DNA from: Clostridiales bacterium VE202-21
GTDB lineage: Bacteria; Bacillota; Clostridia; Lachnospirales; Lachnospiraceae
DNA: 64,000 bases
Assembly (NCBI GenBank): GCA_000509105.1
Contig: BAIF02000118.1
Coordinates: forward strand, 78,111 to 142,110
Reading direction: 5' to 3'
Positions 1-6,737 of the stretch are shown here, piece after piece (the stretch's first letter is position 1; each line of letters opens with the position of its first letter). The notes below the pieces were generated by a model. That model saw only the letters and a program-made list of their open reading frames with translations, made no database searches and was not told the origin of the DNA. Made by a program: the position numbers and the translations under genes.

Positions 1-739
1 TCCCGTTCCCGCTGACTGCCGTGCAGCCTTTTTCTCCGGTCTTTATGACCACATTTTTCACCCCATATTGGAGGAAGACACTGCCCATCCCGGCAAGGGT
101 TCTTTGCTCCGCCCCCGCCAGAATCCGGCTGTAATAGGACGCTTCGTTTTCATTCGGGAAGAAATAGTCTATGTAAGACAGGATTTCCAGGAGGTCCTCC
201 CTGGAAATCTCCCTGTATGTGGGCATTTTGGTATCCGCACAGATGATCGCGCCCTCGGCTTTGGCCGCCTTCATCAACCGAAGAATACTTTCTTTTTTGT
301 CCAGCGGCGCCCGAAACAGACTGGCAAATGATACGGCCTTTGCCCCGCGAAAGGCACGTTCGTCCGGCTCGTATCCCGCCAGCAGGGTAGCAGGGCTGTT
401 GGCGGACTGCCGGCTCCCGTTTTTTTGTACCATCAGATTAGCCACCGGGGTAGTAATACTTGCAGATACCGCCGCATGGGAAACATCTACTCCATTGCTT
501 CTGGCCGTATGCAGTACGATGTGGCCTGCCAGGTCATCTCCCACCGCGCACACCAGGCTGACCTGGTACCCCAGATGGGATAAGACGATGGACTCGTTTA
601 AGGCATCACCTCCTGTATTTAACGAGATAGAGTCCGCCCGATATACATTTTTCTTATAAGGCTTCTCTTCCATCCCTCTGGTGATACAGTCAACTAATGC
701 CTGTCCAACACATACAACATGCTTTTGGTGTTCCATCAT
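1..739 (-). CDS. PfkB-family sugar kinase, 3' part outside window
   Basis: This is the N-terminal part, about 245 residues, of a ribokinase/PfkB-type kinase that phosphorylates a sugar or nucleoside with ATP in the cytoplasm. The start shows the usual VGQALVDC strand followed by the substrate-side signature TGGDALN (residues 41-47). The second signature with the catalytic Asp lies beyond the window edge. Two adjacent ATG codons (739 and 736) follow an AGGGAGG site; the second has the better spacing. A promoter framed by an inverted repeat lies upstream. The substrate cannot be told from sequence; fructose-, ribose- and keto-deoxy-sugar-type kinases all fit. The sugar module beyond 2050 makes a shared pathway plausible, but this is inference. 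Confidence 0.85.
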   Translation of the reverse strand, partial: MMEHQKHVVCVGQALVDCITRGMEEKPYKKNVYRADSISLNTGGDALNESIVLSHLGYQVSLVCAVGDDLAGHIVLHTARSNGVDVSHAAVSASITTPVANLMVQKNGSRQSANSPATLLAGYEPDERAFRGAKAVSFASLFRAPLDKKESILRLMKAAKAEGAIICADTKMPTYREISREDLLEILSYIDYFFPNENEASYYSRILAGAEQRTLAGMGSVFLQYGVKNVVIKTGEKGCTAVSGNG

Positions 740-846
740 ACGACCTCCCTGTTTTAATTCATCCTGTGAAAGATATGGCTGCTGTCAAAACGATCGTTCC
801 ATCTTCCCCTTGGGAAATCGAACGACATGCCCCATATGTTTCTTGA

Positions 847-939
847 TTTTACGATGTACTGGTTTCGTTTCTATGATTTTATTTCATTTTATTATACCTA
901 AAACACACGCTTTTTAACACCCCCTAGTACATCGTAAAA
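847..939 (-). promoter_or_regulatory. promoter of the PfkB kinase flanked by inverted operator-like repeats
   Basis: On the minus strand TGTTAA (919-914) and TATAAT (896-891) are 17 bases apart and point at the kinase. A perfect 14-base inverted repeat, TTTTACGATGTACT at 847-860 and its complement at 926-939, brackets the promoter with one arm in the 5' leader and the other upstream of the -35. This arrangement is typical of paired sites for a repressor, but the regulator is unknown. Confidence 0.55.
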
Positions 940-953
940 TAAGTAACTGACTC

Positions 954-1059
954 ATAAGAGAAGATAACGTTTCGAGAGAGCCGCTCCACATAAGCAGGCG
1001 TAGCGGGCTGCGCTGAGGTTTGTGGAGCAGCGCTATCGACAACTTAGGTTGGCTCTTAT
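954..1059. repeat. structured intergenic element with nested inverted repeats
   Basis: Nested complementary pairs ATAAGAG/CTCTTAT (954-960 and 1053-1059), AGAGCC/GGCTCT (977-982 and 1051-1056) and GCTCCACA/TGTGGAGC (983-990 and 1021-1028) could fold into a branched structure on either strand. There is no coding frame and no tRNA-like anticodon or T-loop. Function unknown; it may be a small dispersed repeat or an RNA element. Confidence 0.35.
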
Positions 1060-1076
1060 TGCAGTTAATTATTATA

Positions 1077-1241
1077 CTAGTGAATGAACTTACAACACTT
1101 GAGTAGTATCCATATCAGGATTCCCCCTGTTCCCGGCGGCCATAAAAACGTACCGAGTGTCAGTATTGCTATAAAACGCATCGAACAGATTTCTACTCTG
1201 CCGAACATATAAATCAGTATAATGGAGAAAACTATTCCCAT
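1077..1241 (-). CDS. small hydrophobic membrane protein, 54 residues
   Basis: I do not recognise a family. The frame opens with ATG five bases after a perfect AGGAGG site (1252-1247) and encodes a 54-residue peptide. It has a hydrophobic first half (MGIVFSIILIYMF), a short charged break (GRVEIC), and a second hydrophobic stretch around FIAILTLGTFLWPPGTGG and ILIWILL, ending in a basic CCKFIH tail. This suggests one or two membrane passes. It lies about 100 bases downstream of the Mor-family regulator in the same direction and may be co-transcribed. The strong ribosome site and clean frame support translation. A toxin-like or holin-like small protein is possible but unproven. Confidence 0.5.
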   Translation of the reverse strand: MGIVFSIILIYMFGRVEICSMRFIAILTLGTFLWPPGTGGILIWILLKCCKFIH

Positions 1242-1339
1242 CGAAACCTCCTGCCTCCTTAATCTTTTGTTTAAGACCTGCTTGTTACCATTTTTTATGT
1301 ACTTATTTTTTCAATGACCTGCATTCCATATTGATATAT

Positions 1340-1603
1340 TTAACTTTGTCTCTTATTTAAGAGGTTTCTAAGGTGTCTTTCGGTATATCCGTACTCTCTC
1401 GCCAGAGCCTTCAGATTTTTACCGTTATACCGTTCATTTACTATTTTAGATATATAATCAGTTCTGTAAAGCCGCATGGGGAAGGTTATTTGCTGTCCCT
1501 TCATGTTTTTATAGATCTCTTCCGTATTTTCTATGCCCACAAGTTCAACCAGCTGATTGTATATCTCTGCCAGGCCTTCTCGTTTATCTGCTGTGATTAG
1601 CAA
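1340..1603 (-). CDS. Mor-family transcription regulator
   Basis: An 87-residue protein resembling the Mor/C activators first known from phage Mu, which are also common as stand-alone regulators in Clostridia. The N-terminal half (EIYNQLVELVGIENTEEIYKNMKG) matches the dimerisation part. The C-terminal half (LKALAREYGYTERHLRNLLNK, about residues 63-84) is the helix-turn-helix. The start is TTG, six bases after an AAGGAGGG site. No other phage genes are near, so this is probably a domesticated or mobile-element regulator. A 10-base inverted repeat (1636-1645 and 1667-1676) lies just upstream and could be its own operator. The target genes are unknown. Confidence 0.75.
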   Translation of the reverse strand: MLITADKREGLAEIYNQLVELVGIENTEEIYKNMKGQQITFPMRLYRTDYISKIVNERYNGKNLKALAREYGYTERHLRNLLNKRQS

Positions 1604-1635
1604 GCCAATCCCTCCTTCCTGCGGTAACTATACAG

Positions 1636-1676
1636 AAAATTCAATATTTTATCATCTGCTTATTGCATTGAATTTT
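1636..1676. promoter_or_regulatory. inverted repeat upstream of the Mor-family gene
   Basis: AAAATTCAAT at 1636-1645 and its exact complement at 1667-1676, 21 bases apart, lie 33-73 bases upstream of the TTG start. Position and symmetry suggest an autoregulatory site. No clear -35/-10 pair could be assigned. Confidence 0.3.
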
Positions 1677-1745
1677 TCCTTATATATTTCCATATATTTT
1701 AAAGATTACTGACCTTTTAACACCCTAATCCTATTATAGAATAAA

Positions 1746-1867
1746 AGTGGGCAAGCCCACTTCAGCTCCCCGCTCCCTTGCTCATGAGGGGCTTGCACGC
1801 TTTGGCGCCGCCGCGATGCCGCTTTACGGCTATATACCTTATCGCGGCGTGTGCATCCTTCCAGAGG
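1746..1867. repeat. 120-bp structured repeat, copy A
   Basis: First of two direct copies in the 1604-2160 gap. The copy contains GCAAGCCC paired with GGGGCTTGC, and GCCGCGAT paired with ATCGCGGC around a small TGCCGCTTTACGGC hairpin. No convincing protein: the open frames here have no ribosome site. Nearly 90% identical to copy B by eye. Confidence 0.6.
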
Positions 1868-1887
1868 AATTTCCTATATCAGAACAA

Positions 1888-2007
1888 AGTAGGCAAGCCC
1901 ACCTCATATCCCCACCCCCGCACTCATGAGGGGCTTGCACAATGGCGCCGCCGCGATGCCGCTTTGCGGCTATATACTTTATTGCGGCGTGTGCATCCTC
2001 CCGGAGG
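1888..2007. repeat. 120-bp structured repeat, copy B
   Basis: Second copy, same orientation, beginning 142 bases after copy A. The paired arms are kept while the loops differ (ATCGCGGC has become ATTGCGGC, and ACGGC has become GCGGC), so some stem pairs have weakened. Probably a tandem duplication of a small palindromic element. Confidence 0.6.
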
Positions 2008-2011
2008 GTTT

Positions 2012-2050
2012 TATGATATAGAAAATTCCATAGTAATTTTCTATATCATA
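2012..2050. repeat. perfect 16-bp stem hairpin beside the island edge
   Basis: TATGATATAGAAAATT at 2012-2027 pairs perfectly with 2035-2050 across a 7-base loop. It abuts the left 50-bp direct repeat exactly. Read on the minus strand it follows the lacI terminator, so it could be a second termination or mRNA-end stem, or a mark left at the island edge. Confidence 0.5.
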
Positions 2051-2099
2051 AAAAGGCCTCCCGGAATCCCGGAAAGCCTTGTCTTCTCTGTTCTTAGTC
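2050..2099 (-). terminator. lacI terminator and left 50-bp direct repeat (rpmF-end copy)
   Basis: On the minus strand GGCTTTCCGG and CCGGGAGGCC form a stem followed by TTTTT, a good intrinsic terminator 60-110 bases after the lacI stop. The whole 50-base block matches 9548-9597 at 48 positions, including a copy of the last two codons (GAC TAA) of rpmF. It is therefore the left member of a direct-repeat pair flanking the sugar module. Confidence 0.85.
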
Positions 2100-2160
2100 T
2101 TTTTAACCTTCTTTTATCAATGATTGATCCCTTTTCAGCAATTTGAAACGGTATACTTTC

Positions 2161-3180
2161 TTACTTATTTTTTACAGTTGTTGTTTCTCTTAACATTAAT
2201 TCCAATTCAAAGCCGTTGTTATGAGGAACCTCTTCTTTACCTTCTAACTGGGCAACTAAGAGTTCTACTGCCCTTATGCTCATTTGTTCGATGGGAACAT
2301 TGACTGTTGTAAGCCTGGGGTTGCAGTATTTGGAAAACTCTATGTTGTCGAAAGAGGCAAGCATGATGTCTTCAGGGACTTTTACACCGTGGTTGCGCAG
2401 ACAGTTCAAAGCGCCTATTGACATGATATCGGTGTCACTTAGAATGGCATCCGGCAGAGTGTCTTTTTTAAGGATCAGTTCTGCCGACTCGTAGCCTGTC
2501 TGCATAGTGTATTCTTTTTCAAGCCTGATGATGCTGTGGGGCTTTAAACTATACTTTTCCATCGTCGTTAAGAAACCTTTTAGTTTCGGCTCATGGATCG
2601 TGTCTTTTGTCTTGCAGCCAATATATGCTATGTCGTGGTTGCCGACAGCGATCAGGTATTCGCAGATTTTCTGAATGCCGCTTGTGAAGTCTGCATGTAC
2701 GATCTTGTTCGAATCATACTCACTGAAAAATCTGTTGGAATTACTCATTATGACCATCGGTACTTTCTCATGACGCTTCGCAAAATCTATGGACTGTTCC
2801 ATATCATGGAAATAGCAGAGGATTAAACCGCTGAAATAATGGATTGGCAATGATTCAAACAGTGTGTCTATATTCCCATTTACGTCGTTGATTGAATATA
2901 GGACAACGGAATAGTTGTATTTCAATGCTTCTCTTCTGATTGTATTAAAGAGGGCCGCATGAAACGGATTCCTGATTTCTTGTGCAATGACTGCGATTGT
3001 CTTCGAATCCTGCACTCTCAGGTTTCTGGCAAACAAATTGGGTTTATAGTTCAATTTTTGAATCGCGTCCTCAACTGCCGCCCTTTTATCTTCCTTTAAT
3101 AAATCCGGCGTATTCAGATATTTTGAAACGGTCCCTACCGAAACTCCGGCTAATTTTGCAACATCTTTTATTACTGCCAC
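2161..3180 (-). CDS. LacI-family transcription regulator of the sugar module
   Basis: A 339-residue LacI/GalR regulator. The N-terminus has the helix-turn-helix and hinge (IKDVAKLAGVSVGTVSKYLN, about residues 4-23), followed by a periplasmic-binding-protein-like sugar domain. The start is taken as GTG at 3180 because AGGAAGGGG lies seven bases upstream; a longer frame from 3204 lacks a site. It is last in the module (transporter, ASRT-like protein, SDR, Zn-dehydrogenase, lacI), so it is likely the inducer-binding repressor of that operon. A palindrome TGAATCGATTCA downstream of the transporter promoter is the natural candidate operator. The inducer is unknown. Confidence 0.9.
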   Translation of the reverse strand: MAVIKDVAKLAGVSVGTVSKYLNTPDLLKEDKRAAVEDAIQKLNYKPNLFARNLRVQDSKTIAVIAQEIRNPFHAALFNTIRREALKYNYSVVLYSINDVNGNIDTLFESLPIHYFSGLILCYFHDMEQSIDFAKRHEKVPMVIMSNSNRFFSEYDSNKIVHADFTSGIQKICEYLIAVGNHDIAYIGCKTKDTIHEPKLKGFLTTMEKYSLKPHSIIRLEKEYTMQTGYESAELILKKDTLPDAILSDTDIMSIGALNCLRNHGVKVPEDIMLASFDNIEFSKYCNPRLTTVNVPIEQMSIRAVELLVAQLEGKEEVPHNNGFELELMLRETTTVKNK

Positions 3181-3380
3181 AAGTAATCCCCTTCCTGTCA
3201 GCAAGAATATGCCTGAAACATGCCGGCGGCAATGAGTATCCAGACATATCCTTCCGCTGATATCCGTTTTATGTATTTTGCTTGGATAGCTTGTTATATT
3301 ATAGCAGAAATCGATAGGATTTTCAGCAAATACCTATTTCTTATAACATTTTTTCCACCTATTCCGAATATGTCGGAAAG

Positions 3381-4445
3381 TTAAGGGATCAGCATCACTT
3401 TCATGGCTGTCGGCTCTTTCTCCGCTGCCTCAAAGGCTTCTTCCCACTTATCCAGTCCAAAAGAATGTGATATCAGCCCGTCTGTGCGGATCAGCCCGCT
3501 TTCAATTCCTGAAATAACTGCCTGGAAGGTGAGCGCTGAGAGATGGGAACCTTTGATTGTCAGTTCTTTCCCATCTCCAATCACATTCCAATCCGCCTTA
3601 ACCTCATCGGCAAATACCCCCATCTGGATATATCTCCCATGATTCTTCAGTGAGTTTAAACCTTGGGTCACGCTGATTCCGCTGCCGGATGCCTCTATAT
3701 ATACATCGCAGCCATAACCTCCGGTTAATTTTGCAATTTCTTCCTCTACATTGCACTCCATAGGATTGAGCACATAATCAGCTCCATATTTTTTTCCCAT
3801 TTCCAAGCGGAATTCTTTTACATCTATTCCGACAATCATCTTAGGCAGACAGAGCCTTGCCAGATTAACCATAGAAGTTCCGATTGCTCCAAGCCCGGCA
3901 ATTACAACCACGTCATCGTGTCCGATATCCGCCAGCTCTACCGCATGCATTCCACATGCTATAGGTTCTGTCAGCACTGCCTGCTCTGTAGTAAAGGAAT
4001 CCGGAATCTTGTGGATAATACTGTTTTTATGCAGCTTGATGTACTCTGCGAACCCTCCGTTTATGTGTTGTTTGAACCCGTATACGGCGGAACCGGTGCA
4101 CATCCAATATTTTCCCTGCCGGCAGAATTCACATTCATTGCAGGGGACAATCTGCTCCGCCACAACCAAATCGCCCGGCTTGTATCCGCTCATTTCTGAC
4201 CCTGCTTCTGCCACTTCGCCGAAGAACTCATGACCGCCAATTACAGGCGCCTCAATATAGCGGTTTTCCTCGCTGGTTCCCCAAATCCGGATGCCTCCAT
4301 GATAGGATTTTACATCCCCCGCACAGACTCCGCATCCTTTCACTTTTACCAACAGTTCGTCTGCCCCAATCTTTGGGATATCCGTCTCTTCCAGCCTGTT
4401 ATCATATGGCGCATAAGAAAATAATGCTTTCATTTTTCCTTCCAT
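3381..4445 (-). CDS. zinc-dependent medium-chain alcohol/polyol dehydrogenase
   Basis: A 354-residue MDR-superfamily dehydrogenase, likely oxidising a polyol or sugar alcohol with NAD(P). Catalytic zinc ligands are visible as Cys41, His72 and Glu73 (GCGVC and GHE). The structural zinc lobe is Cys102, Cys105, Cys108 and Cys116. The dinucleotide fold has GLGAIG at 184-189. ATG follows AGGAGG by seven bases. Neighbours are a LacI repressor and an SDR in the same direction, which suggests two successive or alternative oxidation steps on an imported sugar or polyol. The GGIRIWG...GGHEFFG region recalls tetritol (erythritol/threitol) dehydrogenases, but this is only an impression; sorbitol-, threonine- or idonate-type enzymes are alternatives. 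Confidence 0.85.
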   Translation of the reverse strand: MEGKMKALFSYAPYDNRLEETDIPKIGADELLVKVKGCGVCAGDVKSYHGGIRIWGTSEENRYIEAPVIGGHEFFGEVAEAGSEMSGYKPGDLVVAEQIVPCNECEFCRQGKYWMCTGSAVYGFKQHINGGFAEYIKLHKNSIIHKIPDSFTTEQAVLTEPIACGMHAVELADIGHDDVVVIAGLGAIGTSMVNLARLCLPKMIVGIDVKEFRLEMGKKYGADYVLNPMECNVEEEIAKLTGGYGCDVYIEASGSGISVTQGLNSLKNHGRYIQMGVFADEVKADWNVIGDGKELTIKGSHLSALTFQAVISGIESGLIRTDGLISHSFGLDKWEEAFEAAEKEPTAMKVMLIP

Positions 4446-4508
4446 CTTTAAACCTCCTGCTTTTATAGCTCAGATCCGTTTTTTCGGTTCCCGGCTGTTA
4501 TGTAAGCT

Positions 4509-5296
4509 CTAGTTTCCTTGCTTTTTTGCATGTTCGTAAGCCAGATAGGTGTTCTGCACTTTGAACATTCCGCCGTCAATTCCTATAATTTCCCCTGTCA
4601 CATATCCGCCTTCCGGTGAAGTCAAAAATCCCACCAGGCAGCCACGTCCTCTCCTGTTCCAAATCGGTTCAGGCACAGATCCTTTACCTGTTCATCCCCA
4701 CGTTCCTGTATCATGGCATCTGTCATATCCGTATGGATGATTCCCGGCGCATATGCATTTACGCTGATGTTATATGGGCCCAGCTCCGCCGCACTGATTT
4801 TCGTCAGCATATCCACCCCTGCCTTGCTCGCGGCGTATGCCACCAGCCCGCAGTCAGCAAAATGCCCGGAAATTGAAGACGCATTGGCAATCCTTCCATA
4901 ATTGTTCTTCTTCATATACTCCGCCGCATTTTGCAGCATGTAAAATTGGCTCTTAAAATTAGTGTCTATTACGCGGTCCAGATAAGCCGAATCCATCTCA
5001 TCGATGAACCTGAAATCAAAGATTCCCGCATTATTTACCAAAATATCTATCCGTCCGAATTTATCCCCAATCTCCCGTACGGTACGCTGAACCTCTTCCT
5101 CTTTTGAAACATCCGCCTTGTAAACACAGCACTCAGGAACAAATTTCTGCATCACTGCCAAGGTCTCCTTTGCGCTCTCTTCATGGGATCGGTATATTGC
5201 ACAGACTATATTCCCTTTTCTTGCAAGCTCCACGCTGATTGCCTGCCCCATCCCCCGGGTTCCTCCGGTCACGATCGCTACTCTTCTCTTCTCCAT
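4509..5296 (-). pseudogene. short-chain dehydrogenase/reductase with a single-base frameshift
   Basis: A classical SDR oxidoreductase. It shows the cofactor motif GGTRGMG (11-17), NNAG (88-91), catalytic Ser near 141-143, and Tyr154 with Lys158 in YAASK. The first frame stops at 4622 after GEDVAAWWDF. One base later the expected ending (LVGFLTSPEGGYVTGEIIGIDGG) continues in another frame to a stop at 4509-4511, giving a normal 262-residue SDR. The gap is near 4636-4641, where GCTGCCTGG lacks one base. As written the gene is broken, but the ending is otherwise intact, so a sequencing indel is as likely as decay. It lies between the Zn-dehydrogenase and the ASRT-like gene in the sugar operon. 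Confidence 0.85.
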
Positions 5297-5331
5297 TACT
5301 GTCTCTCCTCTTTTTTTGACTTTTCGGTTAA

Positions 5332-5721
5332 CTAGTCTTCAAAATACGGCATCACTGCAAAGGACTGTGCAGCCCCGTCTATCCAGTTGAGCCTGGCATA
5401 TTCTGTGACGATATTCCTGTCACTGCTTATGATTGCCGAATAACATACAGAGGTGGGAATCGTAATATTCCACTCCTGCACCTGGTCCATGCGGATATGC
5501 CTTGCTGACTTTGGCATCACCTGGATCCCGTCCAGCAGAACTGGTTCGTCCCCGTTGTCAAATATCAGTTCCAACTTCACGTTCGCTGTCGAATCCCCTG
5601 TATTCAGGAGCGTAATGCTCTCATGGGAAGGCGTCGGCATATTGCCCGGTTCCTTCATATATAAATCAGGTATGCACCACTTCTTATGGCCCATCCCATT
5701 CCTTGTGTTTTGCTGCCCCAT
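5332..5721 (-). CDS. sensory rhodopsin transducer (ASRT)-superfamily protein
   Basis: A 129-residue protein resembling the Anabaena sensory rhodopsin transducer family, small all-beta proteins. Recognisable parts are WCIPDLYMKE near 15-24, SHESITLLNTGD (32-43), ARHIRMD (73-79) and the YARLNW stretch near 108-113. ATG at 5721 has AGGAGG nine bases upstream; a longer reading to 5769 has no site. There is no signal peptide, so it should be cytoplasmic. The superfamily has been proposed to bind small carbohydrate-like ligands, and most members sit in sugar operons without any rhodopsin. Here it lies between the ABC permease and the SDR, which fits a ligand-binding or accessory role. The function remains unknown. 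Confidence 0.8.
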   Translation of the reverse strand: MGQQNTRNGMGHKKWCIPDLYMKEPGNMPTPSHESITLLNTGDSTANVKLELIFDNGDEPVLLDGIQVMPKSARHIRMDQVQEWNITIPTSVCYSAIISSDRNIVTEYARLNWIDGAAQSFAVMPYFED

Positions 5722-5780
5722 TTGTGATATCCTCCTAATTTTCTTATAATACTTGCTCTTTCTCTGCATTCAGGGTCTTT

Positions 5781-6737
5781 CTACGCCTTCTGACTTCTCT
5801 TCCGCCTGATTACGTCTACGATAACTGCCAATACGATAATGCCGCCCTTTACCATCCGCTGTGCTCCCTGAGGCACATTTAGCAGATTCAGGCCATTCGC
5901 AACGATCCCGATAATCATCGTACCAATGATTGTCCCAACTAAAGTTCCCTCACCGCCATTCATAGATGTTCCGCCAATTACAACCGCCGCTATGGCATCC
6001 AGCTCCGCGCCGTCCGCATTGGTAGGCACTGCTGAATCCAGCCTGGAGGTCAGTACGATAGCTGCAACGCCGCAGCAAAATCCGCTGATGACATAAGCGA
6101 TGCATTTTATTTTTTTCACATTAATTCCTGACAGCTTCGCGCAGTTTTCATTGCCGCCTATCGCATATATGTACCTTCCATATTTTGTATACTTCAATAC
6201 ATACGCTGCTATCACAAACATAACTATCATAATCAGTATCGTAAAAACCGGAATTCCCCCGTACCTTCCTGTAATTGCCAGGAACTCTTTTGGAAAGGTG
6301 TATATCGGCTGCCCCTCTGTGATTGTATAGGCCGCCCCTCTGGCAATCGACATCATACCCAGAGTGGCAATAAATGGCGGCAAATCAAACCCGGTAATTA
6401 ACAGCCCCGTCACCAGCCCGATAACGGATGCAAACAGGAGCCCTAAGAACAGGCTTGCCGCAACCGGAAGATCCCAGCTCTTCATCATGATCCCCATCAT
6501 CAGCCCAGTCACGGCAATGACGGATCCAACGGAAAGATCTATGCCGCCAAGCAGGATGATAAAGGTCATTCCGATTGCAATCAGGAAGTTCGTTGATATC
6601 TGCTGGGAAACATTCAGCAGGTTGGCTGCCGTCAGAAAGCTCTTGCTGGTAAAAGTCAGTACGATGCAAAGCGCGATCAATGCAATCAGAATCCCCACAT
6701 AGCTTGTTCCTTTTCTCTCTTTTGATTTTAATTTCAT
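5781..6737 (-). CDS. ribose-type ABC sugar transporter permease
   Basis: A 318-residue inner-membrane permease of the RbsC/AraH family. Many hydrophobic helices are visible, with the family loop around NGGEGTLVGTIIGTMIIGIVANGLNLLNV near the C-terminus. It forms the membrane channel for the importer together with the ATPase upstream. Start and stop overlap by four bases with that ATPase gene, a sign of tight translational coupling. Substrates of this class include ribose, xylose, galactose, inositol and short polyols; sequence alone does not decide. Confidence 0.92.
   Translation of the reverse strand: MKLKSKERKGTSYVGILIALIALCIVLTFTSKSFLTAANLLNVSQQISTNFLIAIGMTFIILLGGIDLSVGSVIAVTGLMMGIMMKSWDLPVAASLFLGLLFASVIGLVTGLLITGFDLPPFIATLGMMSIARGAAYTITEGQPIYTFPKEFLAITGRYGGIPVFTILIMIVMFVIAAYVLKYTKYGRYIYAIGGNENCAKLSGINVKKIKCIAYVISGFCCGVAAIVLTSRLDSAVPTNADGAELDAIAAVVIGGTSMNGGEGTLVGTIIGTMIIGIVANGLNLLNVPQGAQRMVKGGIIVLAVIVDVIRRKRSQKA

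Noticed and set aside
954..1059. tRNA-like or known riboswitch
   Set aside because: No T-loop, anticodon arm or conserved riboswitch core could be placed.
1340..1603. Prophage or Mu-like element
   Set aside because: Only a Mor-family regulator is present; there are no transposase, structural or lysis genes nearby.
1746..2007. CRISPR array
   Set aside because: Only two long imperfect copies, no short uniform repeats or spacers, and no cas genes.
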